This document shows positions 24,401-32,069 of a stretch of 64,000 nucleotides of DNA, piece by piece. The stretch spans positions 1,729,501 to 1,793,500 of the forward strand of contig NC_015437.1 of assembly GCF_000208405.1 (NCBI RefSeq), in the 5' to 3' direction. A model generated the notes under the pieces. The model was not told where the DNA came from. It did not search any database and was given only the letters and a program-made list of their open reading frames with translations. Every line of letters begins with the position of its first letter. Positions within the stretch are counted from its first letter, which is position 1. Source of the DNA: Selenomonas sputigena ATCC 35185. Lineage in GTDB: Bacteria; Bacillota; Negativicutes; Selenomonadales; Selenomonadaceae. A program made the position numbers and the translations under genes.

Positions 24401-25246
24401 GCCGATGCACGCGAGATCCATCAAGGAGACGTCCGCTGACTTTCCCGCATGAACCTTCTCGCGGTCGAGCATGTAGAGCTTCAATGCCTGTGCGAGCATC
24501 GGCGCATACTTGCCGTTGCCAAAGTCCACCTTGTCGATGACCGTCGTGAACGTCGTATGGCGGCAGTGGTCAGACCAATACGTGTCGATGACGCGAAGCT
24601 CCGTGATCGTCGGCTCACGCTTCTCCGCCGAGGCAAAATACTTCTGGCAGAACTGCAGGTCCTCCAGACTCATGGCAAAGCCGCGCTCTTTCAACAAGTT
24701 CCCGAGCGCCGCCGCATCCATGCGGCAGAATCCCGCAAGCTTCTCTACATCGGCAGGCTCTTCGATCTTCTCCGCAAGCGTCGCCGGCTTCTGCAAAGCG
24801 GCCTCACGGCTTTCGACCTTGTTGATGCAGTACGCCTTAATCTTCGCTAAAAGATCTGCCGAAATCGTGCCGACGATCACGTAGACGATCGCCGTGCGAA
24901 TCGTCGGACGTTCCTTCTGCGTCACGAGCTGCACGCACTGCGCCGCCGAATCGGCACGCTGGTCGTACTGCCCCGGCAGATACTCGACGGCGAACGCCTT
25001 CGACTCAGGAAAGTCGGGCAGTTTCTCCTCGTAGACCGTATCGACGGGCGGCTCAACGAAGACGACGTCGCGCACCGCCTTGTATTCATCGTCCGAAAGC
25101 CCCTCGATGTCGTAGCGAATGAAGATGCGCACCGCCTTGAGCTCCGTCGCCAGGCGGAACGTCTCCGTCAGGTCGTCACAAAGCTGCTGCGCGGGGATGT
25201 CGAAATAACCCTGCCTCTTCTCTACAAAAAGTCTTCTTACACTCAT
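21461..25246 (-). CDS. purL: Phosphoribosylformylglycinamidine synthase, single chain (PurL-PurQ fusion)
   Basis: Catalyses the ATP- and glutamine-dependent step from FGAR to FGAM in purine synthesis. The 1261-residue chain carries the synthetase halves and a C-terminal class I glutaminase in one polypeptide. Visible blocks include DTYWSDHCRHTTF, the MFKNETHNHPTEIEPFGGAATC region (seen here as KNETHNHPTEIEPFGGAAT), GAGGVAVAVGELAP, and in the glutaminase PGGFSGGDEPDG, the nucleophile Cys in GICNGFQAL and AHGEGRF. The ATG at 25246 is preferred over a GTG two codons upstream on spacing from GAGGATGG. No other pur genes are adjacent. Confidence 0.96.
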   Translation of the reverse strand: MSVRRLFVEKRQGYFDIPAQQLCDDLTETFRLATELKAVRIFIRYDIEGLSDDEYKAVRDVVFVEPPVDTVYEEKLPDFPESKAFAVEYLPGQYDQRADSAAQCVQLVTQKERPTIRTAIVYVIVGTISADLLAKIKAYCINKVESREAALQKPATLAEKIEEPADVEKLAGFCRMDAAALGNLLKERGFAMSLEDLQFCQKYFASAEKREPTITELRVIDTYWSDHCRHTTFTTVIDKVDFGNGKYAPMLAQALKLYMLDREKVHAGKSADVSLMDLACIGMKALRQQGLLEDLDASDEVNACSIVVPVEIDGKEENWLVMFKNETHNHPTEIEPFGGAATCLGGAIRDPLSGRSYVYQAMRVTGAADPRGKIADTLPGKLPQKKITQGAAAGFSSYGNQIGLATGEVHEFYHEGYMAKRMEIGAVIGAAPQADVVRQAPEPGDVVVLVGGRTGRDGCGGATGSSKVHTEASLTTAGAEVQKGDAPTERKIQRLFRHPEVSRFIKRCNDFGAGGVAVAVGELAPSLAIDLDAVKKKYEGLDGTELAISESQERMAVVMRPEALPVLTAFAARENLEATPIAQVTDTGRLEMVWRGQRIVSLARVFLDTNGVKQHARVALKSPDVETNYLRQLPPAVVKNQRDLTAAWHANLADLNVASQKGLAERFDSTVGAGTVLMPFGGKDQLSPQQGMVAKIPVKKGETDTATAMTFGFDPYLSEWSPFHGALYAIVEAVTKMVALGADAATVRLSFQEYFESLGKDPEKWGMPFAALLGALWAQHELRVPAIGGKDSMSGTFESLHVPPTVVAFAVNVMKASEAISAEFKYANSKVYAIEVPIDANDLPVFANLRRNYERVHALMQSRRVFSASSVGRGGIAAALTKMCLGNGLGFKAAPGAIKFEDLFRPAYGTILLEMSEAVNVTDALAGVKWTLLGRTTTVASIVCNGMVQTLDELRESYVGALDGIFPATVRSKGRTASAAAPFRRGVRQRASDRYTKPRIFMPVFPGINCEYETQRAFEKAGGEVDALVIRNLTPQAVEESVQAITSGINKAQILMLPGGFSGGDEPDGSGKFIAATLRNPRIAEAIMELLQKREGLILGICNGFQALVKLGLLPYGKIMPLDWESPTLTRNTIGRHVSCMVQTRIMSNLSPWFNNVSVGDIHTIPVAHGEGRFVADKEVIAKMRIRGQIAAQYVDDAGEPTMESPFNPNGSTEAIEAITSPNGRILGKMGHSERVGDNISKNVPGNKDQGLFDAGVRFFR

Positions 25247-25297
25247 GCCCACAAACCATCCTCTCTGTTCAGTTCCCCTGGATCTTCTCTCGTTTTG

Positions 25298-25780
25298 TCA
25301 GCCCTTCATCAACTCCAAATCGATCTTCACGACGACCTTCGTCACGTCCGCCGGATACTCGTCGAGCACCGAAACGCCCGGACGATGCACGTCCTCCGGA
25401 TAGAGCACGGCATAGCTTCCCGCCTTGAGCAGGATGCTGCTCTCGGGAATCAGGGCGCGATAAAAGATGATGTCCCGCGCCTCATCATAAGGCTCCATCT
25501 CCACGAGGTCGGGACTCATCGGACACCAGCCGAGAAACTCCTCGCCGTCTGCGACATACTGAACATCCACGAATTTTCGATGCGCCTCGGGAGCGCACTC
25601 TGCCTGCGGCCGCGTCGTATAGCGCGAAAGCAGCGCGAAGATCTTGTCGCCGTCAATCTCGTGACGCCCTTCCGGCATATTGCGGAAGTCCTGTGCGCGC
25701 AAGAAGGCAAGCGCTTTCATCAGAGCCGCCGAATATCCCTTCTGCTCATCCTTCGATACCCCGATGATGCCCGTCATCAT
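25298..25780 (-). CDS. YhcH/YjgK/YiaL-family protein (DUF386)
   Basis: Small cupin-like protein. Characterised relatives include sugar-associated anomerase-like enzymes (NanQ type) and EbgC. Family marks are the opening TGIIGV, GRHEIDGDKIFALLSRY, the HRKFVDVQYV block, and near the end YPEDVHRPGV, whose His and Glu are likely metal ligands. It has 160 residues. ATG 25780 has AAGGAGG six bases upstream. It ends 51 bases before purL and probably shares its transcript, an unexpected pairing because no sugar genes are near. A degenerate MITE-like repeat lies just upstream of the start. Confidence 0.88.
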   Translation of the reverse strand: MMTGIIGVSKDEQKGYSAALMKALAFLRAQDFRNMPEGRHEIDGDKIFALLSRYTTRPQAECAPEAHRKFVDVQYVADGEEFLGWCPMSPDLVEMEPYDEARDIIFYRALIPESSILLKAGSYAVLYPEDVHRPGVSVLDEYPADVTKVVVKIDLELMKG

Positions 25781-25800
25781 AAGCAATCCTCCTTCGCTAT

Positions 25801-25828
25801 AGGAAGCACAGACAAATTCAGCGCTTCC
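25801..25828 (-). repeat. Degenerate copy of the GGAAGC MITE-like repeat
   Basis: A 27-base inverted structure beginning GGAAGCAC and ending GCGCTTCC. Its first 22 bases (25801-25822) match the reversed right end of the copy at 42.4 kb at 20 of 22 positions. The interior has been deleted so that the two ends nearly meet. Confidence 0.65.
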
Positions 25829-25840
25829 CCAAAAAAGCGA

Positions 25841-25870
25841 TTGATTTCCCCATTTATTCTATGCTATTAT
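25841..25870 (+). promoter_or_regulatory. Putative promoter of the Lrp-aminotransferase operon
   Basis: TTGATT (25841-25846), 18-base spacer, TATTAT (25865-25870), 84 bases before the ATG at 25955. Confidence 0.55.
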
Positions 25871-25954
25871 CCTTTATAGCGTTTCTTTTATATTATATGA
25901 TGAAAGACCAATATCCGCAAGTGCGTGAATTGGGGCAGAGAAGGAGAAATGACT

Positions 25955-26434
25955 ATGCGCGAACTCTTGGAACTCTTAGAGCACGACGCCCGCCGTCCCG
26001 TCGGCGAGATCGCTGCCGTGCTCAAGAAAAGCGAGTACGAGGTGGAAAAGGACATCCGGGGGCTGGAGCAGGACAAGATCATCCTCAGCTACAACACCTT
26101 GATCAACTGGCAGAAATTTGGCGACGACACGGTCACGGCGATCATCGAGGTCAACCTCACGCCCGAGCGTGAAGTCGGCTTCGACGCCATCGCCGAGCGC
26201 ATCTATCGCTTTGAAGAGGTGCGCACCGTCTACCTCATGAGCGGCAGCTTCGATCTCCTCGTCATCATCGAGGGAAAATCGCTGCAGGACGTCGCCAACT
26301 TCGTCGCGACGCGCCTCTCGACGATCGATGGCGTCACGCAGACGCGCAGTCACTTCATGCTCAAGGCGTACAAGAAGGACGGCACGATTATCGACGACAA
26401 GGAGAAGGATCGCCGGCTGGTGGTGTCGCCATGA
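25955..26434 (+). CDS. Lrp/AsnC-family transcription regulator
   Basis: Feast/famine regulator with an N-terminal winged helix (ARRPVGEIAAVLKKSEYEVEKDIRGLE region) and a C-terminal RAM/ligand-binding domain (TVYLMSGSFDLLVIIEGKSL). Of the two close ATGs, 25955 stands eight bases from AAGGAG, so it is preferred over 25949; this gives 159 residues. The stop overlaps the next gene's ATG by four bases. Pairing of an Lrp gene with a class I/II aminotransferase gene is common in Firmicutes and suggests that the regulator senses an amino acid handled by the enzyme. Which one is not apparent. Confidence 0.92.
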   Translation: MRELLELLEHDARRPVGEIAAVLKKSEYEVEKDIRGLEQDKIILSYNTLINWQKFGDDTVTAIIEVNLTPEREVGFDAIAERIYRFEEVRTVYLMSGSFDLLVIIEGKSLQDVANFVATRLSTIDGVTQTRSHFMLKAYKKDGTIIDDKEKDRRLVVSP

Positions 26435-27606
26435 CGAACTGGAAGGAGCGCATCTCACCCGCCGTCCATGCCGTGCCGCCCTCAGGCATAAGAAAATACT
26501 TCGACATCGCCGCCGAGATGGAGGACGTCGTATCCTTGGGCGTCGGCGAACCGGACTTCATCACGCCGTGGTCGATCCGCGAAAGCTGTGTCCACGGGCT
26601 TGAACAGGGCTACACCTCCTACACGGCGAACCGCGGCATGCTCGAACTGCGTGAAGAAATTGCCGCGCACTACGCGAGCCGCTACGGCATTTCCTATGAA
26701 CCGGCAAAAGACATCCTCATCACCGTCGGCGTCAGCGAGGCGCTCGACATCGCCATGCGCGCCATACTCTCGCCCGGCGATGAAGTCTTGATTCCCGAGC
26801 CTTGCTACGTCTCCTACCAAGCCTGCGTGACCTTTGCGGGCGGCAAGCCCGTGCCCGTCGCCGCAAAACTCGAAAACGACTTCCGCATCACGCCCGAAGA
26901 ACTTGAGCCGCACGTGACGAAGCGAACGAAGGCGCTTCTGATCGGCTACCCGAACAACCCGACGGGCGCCGTCATGGCGAAGGACGACCTTCAGAAGATC
27001 GCCGCCTTCGCCGAAAAGCACGATCTCATCGTCGTCTCCGACGAGATCTACGGCGACCTCACCTACGGCGGCATGGAGCACACGGCATTCTCCTCGCTGC
27101 CTGGCATGAAGGAGCGCACGATTCTCTTGAACGGCTTCTCCAAGGCCTACGCCATGACGGGCTGGCGCATCGGCTATGCGCTCGGCAACCCCGACTTCAT
27201 CGCCGCCATGACGAAGATCCATCAGTACACGATGCTCTGCGCACCCATCACGGCGCAGATCGCCGCCGTCGAAGCTCTGCGCCGCGGCGAAAAGTACATG
27301 AAAAAAATGGTCGCCGAATACGACCGCCGCCGCCGCCTCATCTACGACGGTTTCCAGAAACTCGGTCTTTCGTGCTTCGAGCCGAAAGGCGCCTTCTACA
27401 TCTTTCCGAACATCACGTCGAGCGGCTACACGGATGAAGAATTTGCCGAAAACCTGCTCATCAAGGAGCACGTCGCCCTCGTCCCCGGCAGCGCCTTCGG
27501 CGAAAGCGGCAAGGGACACATCCGCTGTTCCTACGCGACTTCCATCGACAAGATTTCCGAGGCCCTCGCAAGGATCGGCAACTTCCTCAAGAATCATCGG
27601 AAATAA
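26431..27606 (+). CDS. PLP-dependent class I/II aminotransferase (PatA/AspC-like)
   Basis: Fold-type I aminotransferase of 391 residues. GVGEPDF near residue 38, IGYPNNPTGAVM, VSDEIYGDLTYGG and the PLP-binding Lys in NGFSKAYAMTGWRIGY are in the classical order, with the terminal Arg in HIRCSYAT for the substrate carboxylate. It is translationally coupled to the upstream Lrp-type regulator. The substrate amino acid cannot be fixed; broad-range aspartate/aromatic/N-acetyl-diaminopimelate-type activity is plausible. Confidence 0.92.
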   Translation: MTNWKERISPAVHAVPPSGIRKYFDIAAEMEDVVSLGVGEPDFITPWSIRESCVHGLEQGYTSYTANRGMLELREEIAAHYASRYGISYEPAKDILITVGVSEALDIAMRAILSPGDEVLIPEPCYVSYQACVTFAGGKPVPVAAKLENDFRITPEELEPHVTKRTKALLIGYPNNPTGAVMAKDDLQKIAAFAEKHDLIVVSDEIYGDLTYGGMEHTAFSSLPGMKERTILLNGFSKAYAMTGWRIGYALGNPDFIAAMTKIHQYTMLCAPITAQIAAVEALRRGEKYMKKMVAEYDRRRRLIYDGFQKLGLSCFEPKGAFYIFPNITSSGYTDEEFAENLLIKEHVALVPGSAFGESGKGHIRCSYATSIDKISEALARIGNFLKNHRK

Positions 27607-27614
27607 GAGAAAGA

Positions 27615-27670
27615 AAAGCCTCGCCTATGCGTCCTCTCGCCTGAGAGGCCTTCAAAGCGGGGCTTTCTCA
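27615..27670 (+). terminator. Terminator after the aminotransferase gene
   Basis: Outer stem AAAGCCTCGC (27615-27624) with GCGGGGCTTT (27657-27666) encloses a second hairpin CCTCTCGCCTGAGAGG, followed by CTCATCTCTT. The T-run is weak, so partial read-through to the next gene is possible. Confidence 0.55.
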
Positions 27671-27705
27671 TCTCTTCCTGATTCCAAGAAAAAGGAGTTC
27701 ACTCT

Positions 27706-28734
27706 ATGCATTTTGCAAACTACCGCACATCCATCATCTTGGCAATCACCTTCACGCTCCTGCTCTCCGCTTTCTGGTTCTTTCCCGATCTCGCCTTCAT
27801 CATCTTTCTCTCGCTCCTCCTGCAGCTCCTCCTGCAGCCCCCCGTCGATTTCCTGCAGCGCAAACGAGTGCCGCGCGTACTCGCGGCGGGACTCATTGTC
27901 ATCGCCTTCATCGCACTTCTCACGGGTCTGGTCGTCCTTCTCTCACTCTCCTTCGTTCCTACCTTCCGAAACTTTGTCTCCGACTTGCCGAACATCACCT
28001 TGAGCCTGCAGAACATCCCCTTCGTGTCAGATTCCGACTTGCTGCGCAGCGAACTGAGCGACGTCCTCGCAGATCTGCGCAGCCTCGGCACAGACCTGCT
28101 GAAATCCTCGCTGACCTTCCTCCTGGAAATCTTCGGGAAGTTCATGGCATTCGTCATCATCATCTTCGTGACCTTCTACCTCTTGAAGGATGGAAAGAAC
28201 ATACGAAACTGGCTCGCCGGACTCTTCCCACAAGCCTCGCGGCGACGCGTGCTCAACCTCTTCAACGATATCCTGCGCGCGCTGCGCGTCTACATATTCA
28301 GCCAGATCGTCATGTGCGCCATCACGGGCACGGTCGTCTTCCTCTATTTCGAGTTCACGGGACTTCCCTACGCCTCTGTCTTCGCCTTTCTGTCGGGACT
28401 CGGTGAATTCGTCCCCGTGCTCGGACCGACGGCGGCCTCAGCATTCGGCATCTTTCTGACTGCCACCGAATCGCGCGGCCTCGTTCTGCAGACCGCCCTC
28501 TTCTACATCGTGCTCACGCAGGTCAACCACAACTTCGTCTACCCGACGCTCATCGGCAAATCGCTGAACCTCCACCCCGTCGCCATCATCCTCGGCGTCA
28601 TCTTCGGAGGCGAAATCTTAGGGCCTGCCGGCATGTTCCTGGCCGTTCCCTTCATCGTCATCGTGAAGCTCGTGATTGCCGACATCTACCACGATCGTCA
28701 AGAAGTCGTGCGGCAAAATGATGAAGAAACGTAA
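27706..28734 (+). CDS. AI-2E family (PerM/YdiK-like) membrane protein
   Basis: Polytopic protein of the AI-2 exporter family (342 residues, about eight hydrophobic segments). The N-terminal double segment, the long amphipathic region in the middle and the conserved GLGEFVPVLGPTAAS-like block (here SGLGEFVPVLGPT), followed by NHNFVYPTLIGKSLNLHPVAIIL, are characteristic. Members have been linked to signal export or Na+/H+ exchange, so the substrate is uncertain. The ATG at 27706 has AAAGGAG upstream. It sits 99 bases after the aminotransferase gene, beyond a weak terminator. Confidence 0.9.
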   Translation: MHFANYRTSIILAITFTLLLSAFWFFPDLAFIIFLSLLLQLLLQPPVDFLQRKRVPRVLAAGLIVIAFIALLTGLVVLLSLSFVPTFRNFVSDLPNITLSLQNIPFVSDSDLLRSELSDVLADLRSLGTDLLKSSLTFLLEIFGKFMAFVIIIFVTFYLLKDGKNIRNWLAGLFPQASRRRVLNLFNDILRALRVYIFSQIVMCAITGTVVFLYFEFTGLPYASVFAFLSGLGEFVPVLGPTAASAFGIFLTATESRGLVLQTALFYIVLTQVNHNFVYPTLIGKSLNLHPVAIILGVIFGGEILGPAGMFLAVPFIVIVKLVIADIYHDRQEVVRQNDEET

Positions 28735-28750
28735 TTACAACACTGCATCT

Positions 28751-28804
28751 AAAAAAGGGGCTGCTGCATGAGTCAGATTCGACTCATGCAGCAGCCCCTT
28801 TTTC
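28751..28804. terminator. Bidirectional terminator between the AI-2E-family gene and glyS
   Basis: Long perfect stem: AAAAAGGGGCTGCTGCATG... starting at 28752 pairs with the complement ending in CAGCAGCCCCTTTTT at 28803, around a six-base loop AGATTC. A-runs and T-runs flank both sides, so it serves both converging genes. Confidence 0.93.
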
Positions 28805-28817
28805 TATTCCGCGTTTC

Positions 28818-30884
28818 TTACGCCTGCACAATCTTGCTGAAGTCAGCGGCCTCGCGCAGGAGATCGTCGATCCCCTTCAAGAGGCTCAGGCGATTTCTTC
28901 GAATCTTCTCGTCGTCTGCCATGACCATGACGGCGTCAAAAAAGGCGTTGATCGGCTCGGCGAGATCCTTGAAATCGTCGATGGCGCCAACGAAGTCGTG
29001 CGCCTCGATGAGGCTCTCAGCTGCACTCCTAGCGGAGGTGTAGGCCTTCATCAGTTCCTTCTCCTCGTCCGTCTCGAAGAGCGCTGCATCGACGTGCACT
29101 TCGCCCTTCTCCGCCTTCGCCGCGAGGTTCGCCACGCGCACGAAGGCCTGCACGGCGTCCGCCATGCCGGGCGCGGCAAGCTGCTCTCTGACCGCCTTCG
29201 CCGCGAGCAGCACGCGGCGCACGTCGTCGACATTGCCGAGCACAGCGTCAGCGATGTCGTAGCGTATGCCCTCTTCGGCGAGCACGTTCTTGAGGCGCAG
29301 ACGCATGAAATCGGCGACGTCCGCCTGCATCTTCTCGCACACCGCCGCATCCGTGATCTTGAGCAGATCCATCGTCCAGTCCACGAGGTCATGCAGGGAT
29401 ATGGCAACGCCCGCCTCGATGATGCTGTGCACCATGCCGAGCGCCTGGCGGCGCAGGGCAAAGGGATCTTGAGAACCCGTCGGAATCAGGCCGCGACTGA
29501 ACGTCGCGACGATGTTGTCCATCTTGTCCGCGAGACTCACGACGAGTCCCGCACGCGTCTTTGGCTGCGCATCGCCCGCGAAGCGCGGCATGTAGTGCTC
29601 GTCGATCGCGAGGGCTACGTCCTCGCCCTCGCCGTCGAGACGCGCGTACTCCTTGCCCATGACGCCCTGCAGCTCCGTGAACTCCGTGACCATTCCCGTC
29701 ACGAGATCCGCCTTGGAAAGGAGCGCTGCACGCATCGCCGCTTTCTTCTCGGCATCATTCGCATCGATGGCGTCAGCGATTTTTCCTGCGAGCTTTTCGA
29801 GACGCAGTGACTTGTCGTAGACCGTGCCAAGCCCTTCCTGGAACACGACGGTCTTGAGCTTTTCCAAATGCTCTGCAAGACTCTTCTTCCTGTCCTCGTC
29901 GAAGAAGAACTGCGCGTCGGCGAGGCGCGCGCGCAGCACGCGCTCGTTGCCGTGCTGCACCGTCTCAAGGTACTCTTTCCCGCCGTTTCGCACCGTGAGG
30001 AAGAGCGGCAGGAGCTTGCCGTCCGCCGACTTCACGGGGAAGTAGCGCTGATGGTCGCGCATCGGCGTGATGACGGCGTCGGGCGGCAGAGCGAGATACT
30101 TGTCCTCGAAGCTTCCCGCGAGCGCTGTCGGATACTCGACGAGGTAAAGCACCTCTTCGAGGAGGTTCGGCGTGATTTCCGCCGTGCCGCCATGCGCCTT
30201 CGCCGCTTCGACGAGTCCCTCCTCAATGAGAGCCTTGCGCCGCGCGGGATCGACGATGACGAAGGCCTTCTCGCACGCCTCCTCGTAATGCGCGGCATCC
30301 TCAATCGTGAAGTCGCCTGTGCTGAGGAAACGATGGCCGCGCGATGTATTGCCGCTCTTGACACATGCAAGCTCGAAGGGCACGATCCTATCGCCGTAGA
30401 GCGCGACGAGCCAGCGCAGGGGACGAATGAAGCGGAAGTCGAGGTCGCCCCAGCGCATGCTGTTCGGAAGCGGAAGACCTGAAATGAGCTCGGGCAGCAT
30501 CTTTGCCAGCACCTTTTCCGCACTCTCTCCCGCTTCTTCGACGAGCGCATAGACGTAGCCGTCTCGCACGACGAGATCTTGCGCCTTGATTCCCTGCCCG
30601 CGCGCGAAGCCTTCCGCCGCCTTCGTCGGCTTGCCTGCCGCATCAAACGCCACTTGCACGGAGGGACCACGCTTCTCCTCGGCGACGTCCTCCTGCTTTT
30701 CTGCGAGTCCTTCGACGACGAGCGCGAGGCGGCGCGGCGTGCCGAGCGTCCGCACCGCGCCGTGCGCGAGGCGCAGTTCCTTCAGAGCCTTCTTCGCGTT
30801 CTCGCCAAGCTCTTTAAGCATCCCGGGCATCGCATGTGCCGGAATTTCCTCCGTACCGATCTCCAACAACAAATCCTTGCTCAT
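28818..30884 (-). CDS. glyS: Glycine--tRNA ligase beta subunit
   Basis: Beta subunit of the bacterial heterotetrameric glycyl-tRNA synthetase, which binds tRNA-Gly. [17 protein letters not shown] at the N-terminus, [19 protein letters not shown], the HD-like region and the C-terminal anticodon-binding segment ending in [22 protein letters not shown], visible here as [15 protein letters not shown], are diagnostic. The ATG at 30884 overlaps the glyQ stop (ATGA) and gives 688 residues, the normal size; the longer frame is an artefact. It is expressed with glyQ under the T-box leader. Confidence 0.97.
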   Translation of the reverse strand: MSKDLLLEIGTEEIPAHAMPGMLKELGENAKKALKELRLAHGAVRTLGTPRRLALVVEGLAEKQEDVAEEKRGPSVQVAFDAAGKPTKAAEGFARGQGIKAQDLVVRDGYVYALVEEAGESAEKVLAKMLPELISGLPLPNSMRWGDLDFRFIRPLRWLVALYGDRIVPFELACVKSGNTSRGHRFLSTGDFTIEDAAHYEEACEKAFVIVDPARRKALIEEGLVEAAKAHGGTAEITPNLLEEVLYLVEYPTALAGSFEDKYLALPPDAVITPMRDHQRYFPVKSADGKLLPLFLTVRNGGKEYLETVQHGNERVLRARLADAQFFFDEDRKKSLAEHLEKLKTVVFQEGLGTVYDKSLRLEKLAGKIADAIDANDAEKKAAMRAALLSKADLVTGMVTEFTELQGVMGKEYARLDGEGEDVALAIDEHYMPRFAGDAQPKTRAGLVVSLADKMDNIVATFSRGLIPTGSQDPFALRRQALGMVHSIIEAGVAISLHDLVDWTMDLLKITDAAVCEKMQADVADFMRLRLKNVLAEEGIRYDIADAVLGNVDDVRRVLLAAKAVREQLAAPGMADAVQAFVRVANLAAKAEKGEVHVDAALFETDEEKELMKAYTSARSAAESLIEAHDFVGAIDDFKDLAEPINAFFDAVMVMADDEKIRRNRLSLLKGIDDLLREAADFSKIVQA

Positions 30885-31762
30885 GCTTTTGCCCCCCTCT
30901 TCAGCATCGGATAGCCGAGTTCCTCGCGCTGCTTCAGATAGCACTGGGCGCAGAGACGCGCGAGCCTTCTCACGCGCCCGATGAACGCCGTGCGCTCCGA
31001 CACACTGATCGCGCCGCGCGCGTCGAGCAGATTGAAGGCGTGCGAGCACTTCAAAACGTAATCGTAGGCGGGATGGACGCGCCCCAGCTCAATGATGCGC
31101 ACGGCCTCCTTCTCGTACTTGTCAAAAAGATCGAAGAGAAGAGCCTCATCCGACAGGTCAAAGGAATACGCCGACTGCTCGACTTCGTTCTGATGGAAGA
31201 CGTCGCCGTACGTATAATCTGCCGTCCACTGGATGTCGAAGACGTTCTCGACGCCCTGGATGTACATGGCAAGACGCTCCAGCCCATAGGTGATCTCTGA
31301 AGAGACGGGCTTGACGTCCACGCTGCCGACCTGCTGGAAATAGGTGAACTGCGTGATCTCCATGCCGTCGAGCCAGACTTCCCAGCCAAGACCCCATGCA
31401 CCCAAAGTCGGCGACTCCCAGTTGTCCTCGACGAAGCGTATGTCGTGCTGCTTGGGATCGATGCCGAGGCTTTCAAGACTTTCGAGGTAAAGCTCCTGAA
31501 TATTGTCAGGCGACGGCTTCATGATGACCTGGAACTGATGGTGCTGATACAGACGATTCGGATTGTCGCCGTAGCGCCCGTCCGCCGGGCGGCGCGAAGG
31601 CTCGACATAGGCGACGTTCCACGGCTCCGGCCCCAAGACGCGCAGGAAGGTTGACGGATTCATCGTGCCCGCGCCCTTCTCCACGTCGTACGGCTGCGCC
31701 AGGATGCAGCCTTGCTCGCTCCAGAACTTCTGCAGAGCGAGGATGATCTCCTGAAACTTCAA
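30881..31762 (-). CDS. glyQ: Glycine--tRNA ligase alpha subunit
   Basis: Catalytic alpha subunit of glycyl-tRNA synthetase. The start is a TTG at 31762: AAGGAG stands nine bases before it and the product begins with the family's [12 protein letters not shown] block. [37 protein letters not shown] (seen as [17 protein letters not shown]) and [23 protein letters not shown] follow. It has 293 residues. The reading frame continues upstream through the T-box terminator and should not be used as start. glyS follows with a four-base overlap. Confidence 0.96.
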   Translation of the reverse strand: MKFQEIILALQKFWSEQGCILAQPYDVEKGAGTMNPSTFLRVLGPEPWNVAYVEPSRRPADGRYGDNPNRLYQHHQFQVIMKPSPDNIQELYLESLESLGIDPKQHDIRFVEDNWESPTLGAWGLGWEVWLDGMEITQFTYFQQVGSVDVKPVSSEITYGLERLAMYIQGVENVFDIQWTADYTYGDVFHQNEVEQSAYSFDLSDEALLFDLFDKYEKEAVRIIELGRVHPAYDYVLKCSHAFNLLDARGAISVSERTAFIGRVRRLARLCAQCYLKQREELGYPMLKRGAKA

Positions 31763-31793
31763 ATCGAACAACTCCTTATCTCGCGAAACGGAC

Positions 31794-32040
31794 AAAAAAA
31801 CGCCCCGCCCCGCAACAAAAATGTCACAGGGACGAGACGTATCCCGCGGTTCCACCCTGATTGGCGTCGCCGCACAGCAAAGCACGCTACGGCAAACGCC
31901 CACCTTGAATTTTATTGAACTGCTGCTCCAAAGCGCCCGTCACTCCCAAGAACCGCGCAAAAATCGTGCGCCGCCCTGACGGTCTTCCACTGCCACCGTC
32001 TCGCTGTACGGAAGTTCCTTTTCTCCTTCATCGCATGTTT
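31794..32040 (-). ncRNA. T-box riboswitch leader of glyQS (tRNA-Gly sensing)
   Basis: The invariant T-box GGGTGGAACCGCGG lies at 31844-31857 on the minus strand. It overlaps a terminator in which CGTCTCGTCCC can pair with GGGGCGGGGCG (with G-U pairs), followed by seven T's (31794-31800). Upstream, an AGCGAG...GTGGAAGACC segment resembles the distal loop of stem I. By alignment with the Bacillus glyQS leader, the specifier is probably GGC at 31935-31937, followed by a purine. Uncharged tRNA-Gly should favour read-through. Confidence 0.93.
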
Positions 32041-32069
32041 AGTTTAGCAAAGGACATGACGGCTGTCAA
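32041..32069 (-). promoter_or_regulatory. Promoter of glyQS
   Basis: Minus strand perfect TTGACA (32064-32069), 17-base spacer, TAAACT (32041-32046). The -35 overlaps the stop codon of the upstream ABC transporter gene. Confidence 0.85.

Noticed and set aside
22907-24439. Plus-strand 510-codon open frame inside purL
   Set aside because: Same shadow effect; purL motifs run through the whole interval on the minus strand.
31763-31903. Upstream extension of GlyQ by 47 codons
   Set aside because: It would be translated from within the T-box terminator and antiterminator; the TTG at 31762 fits the ribosome site and the family N-terminus.
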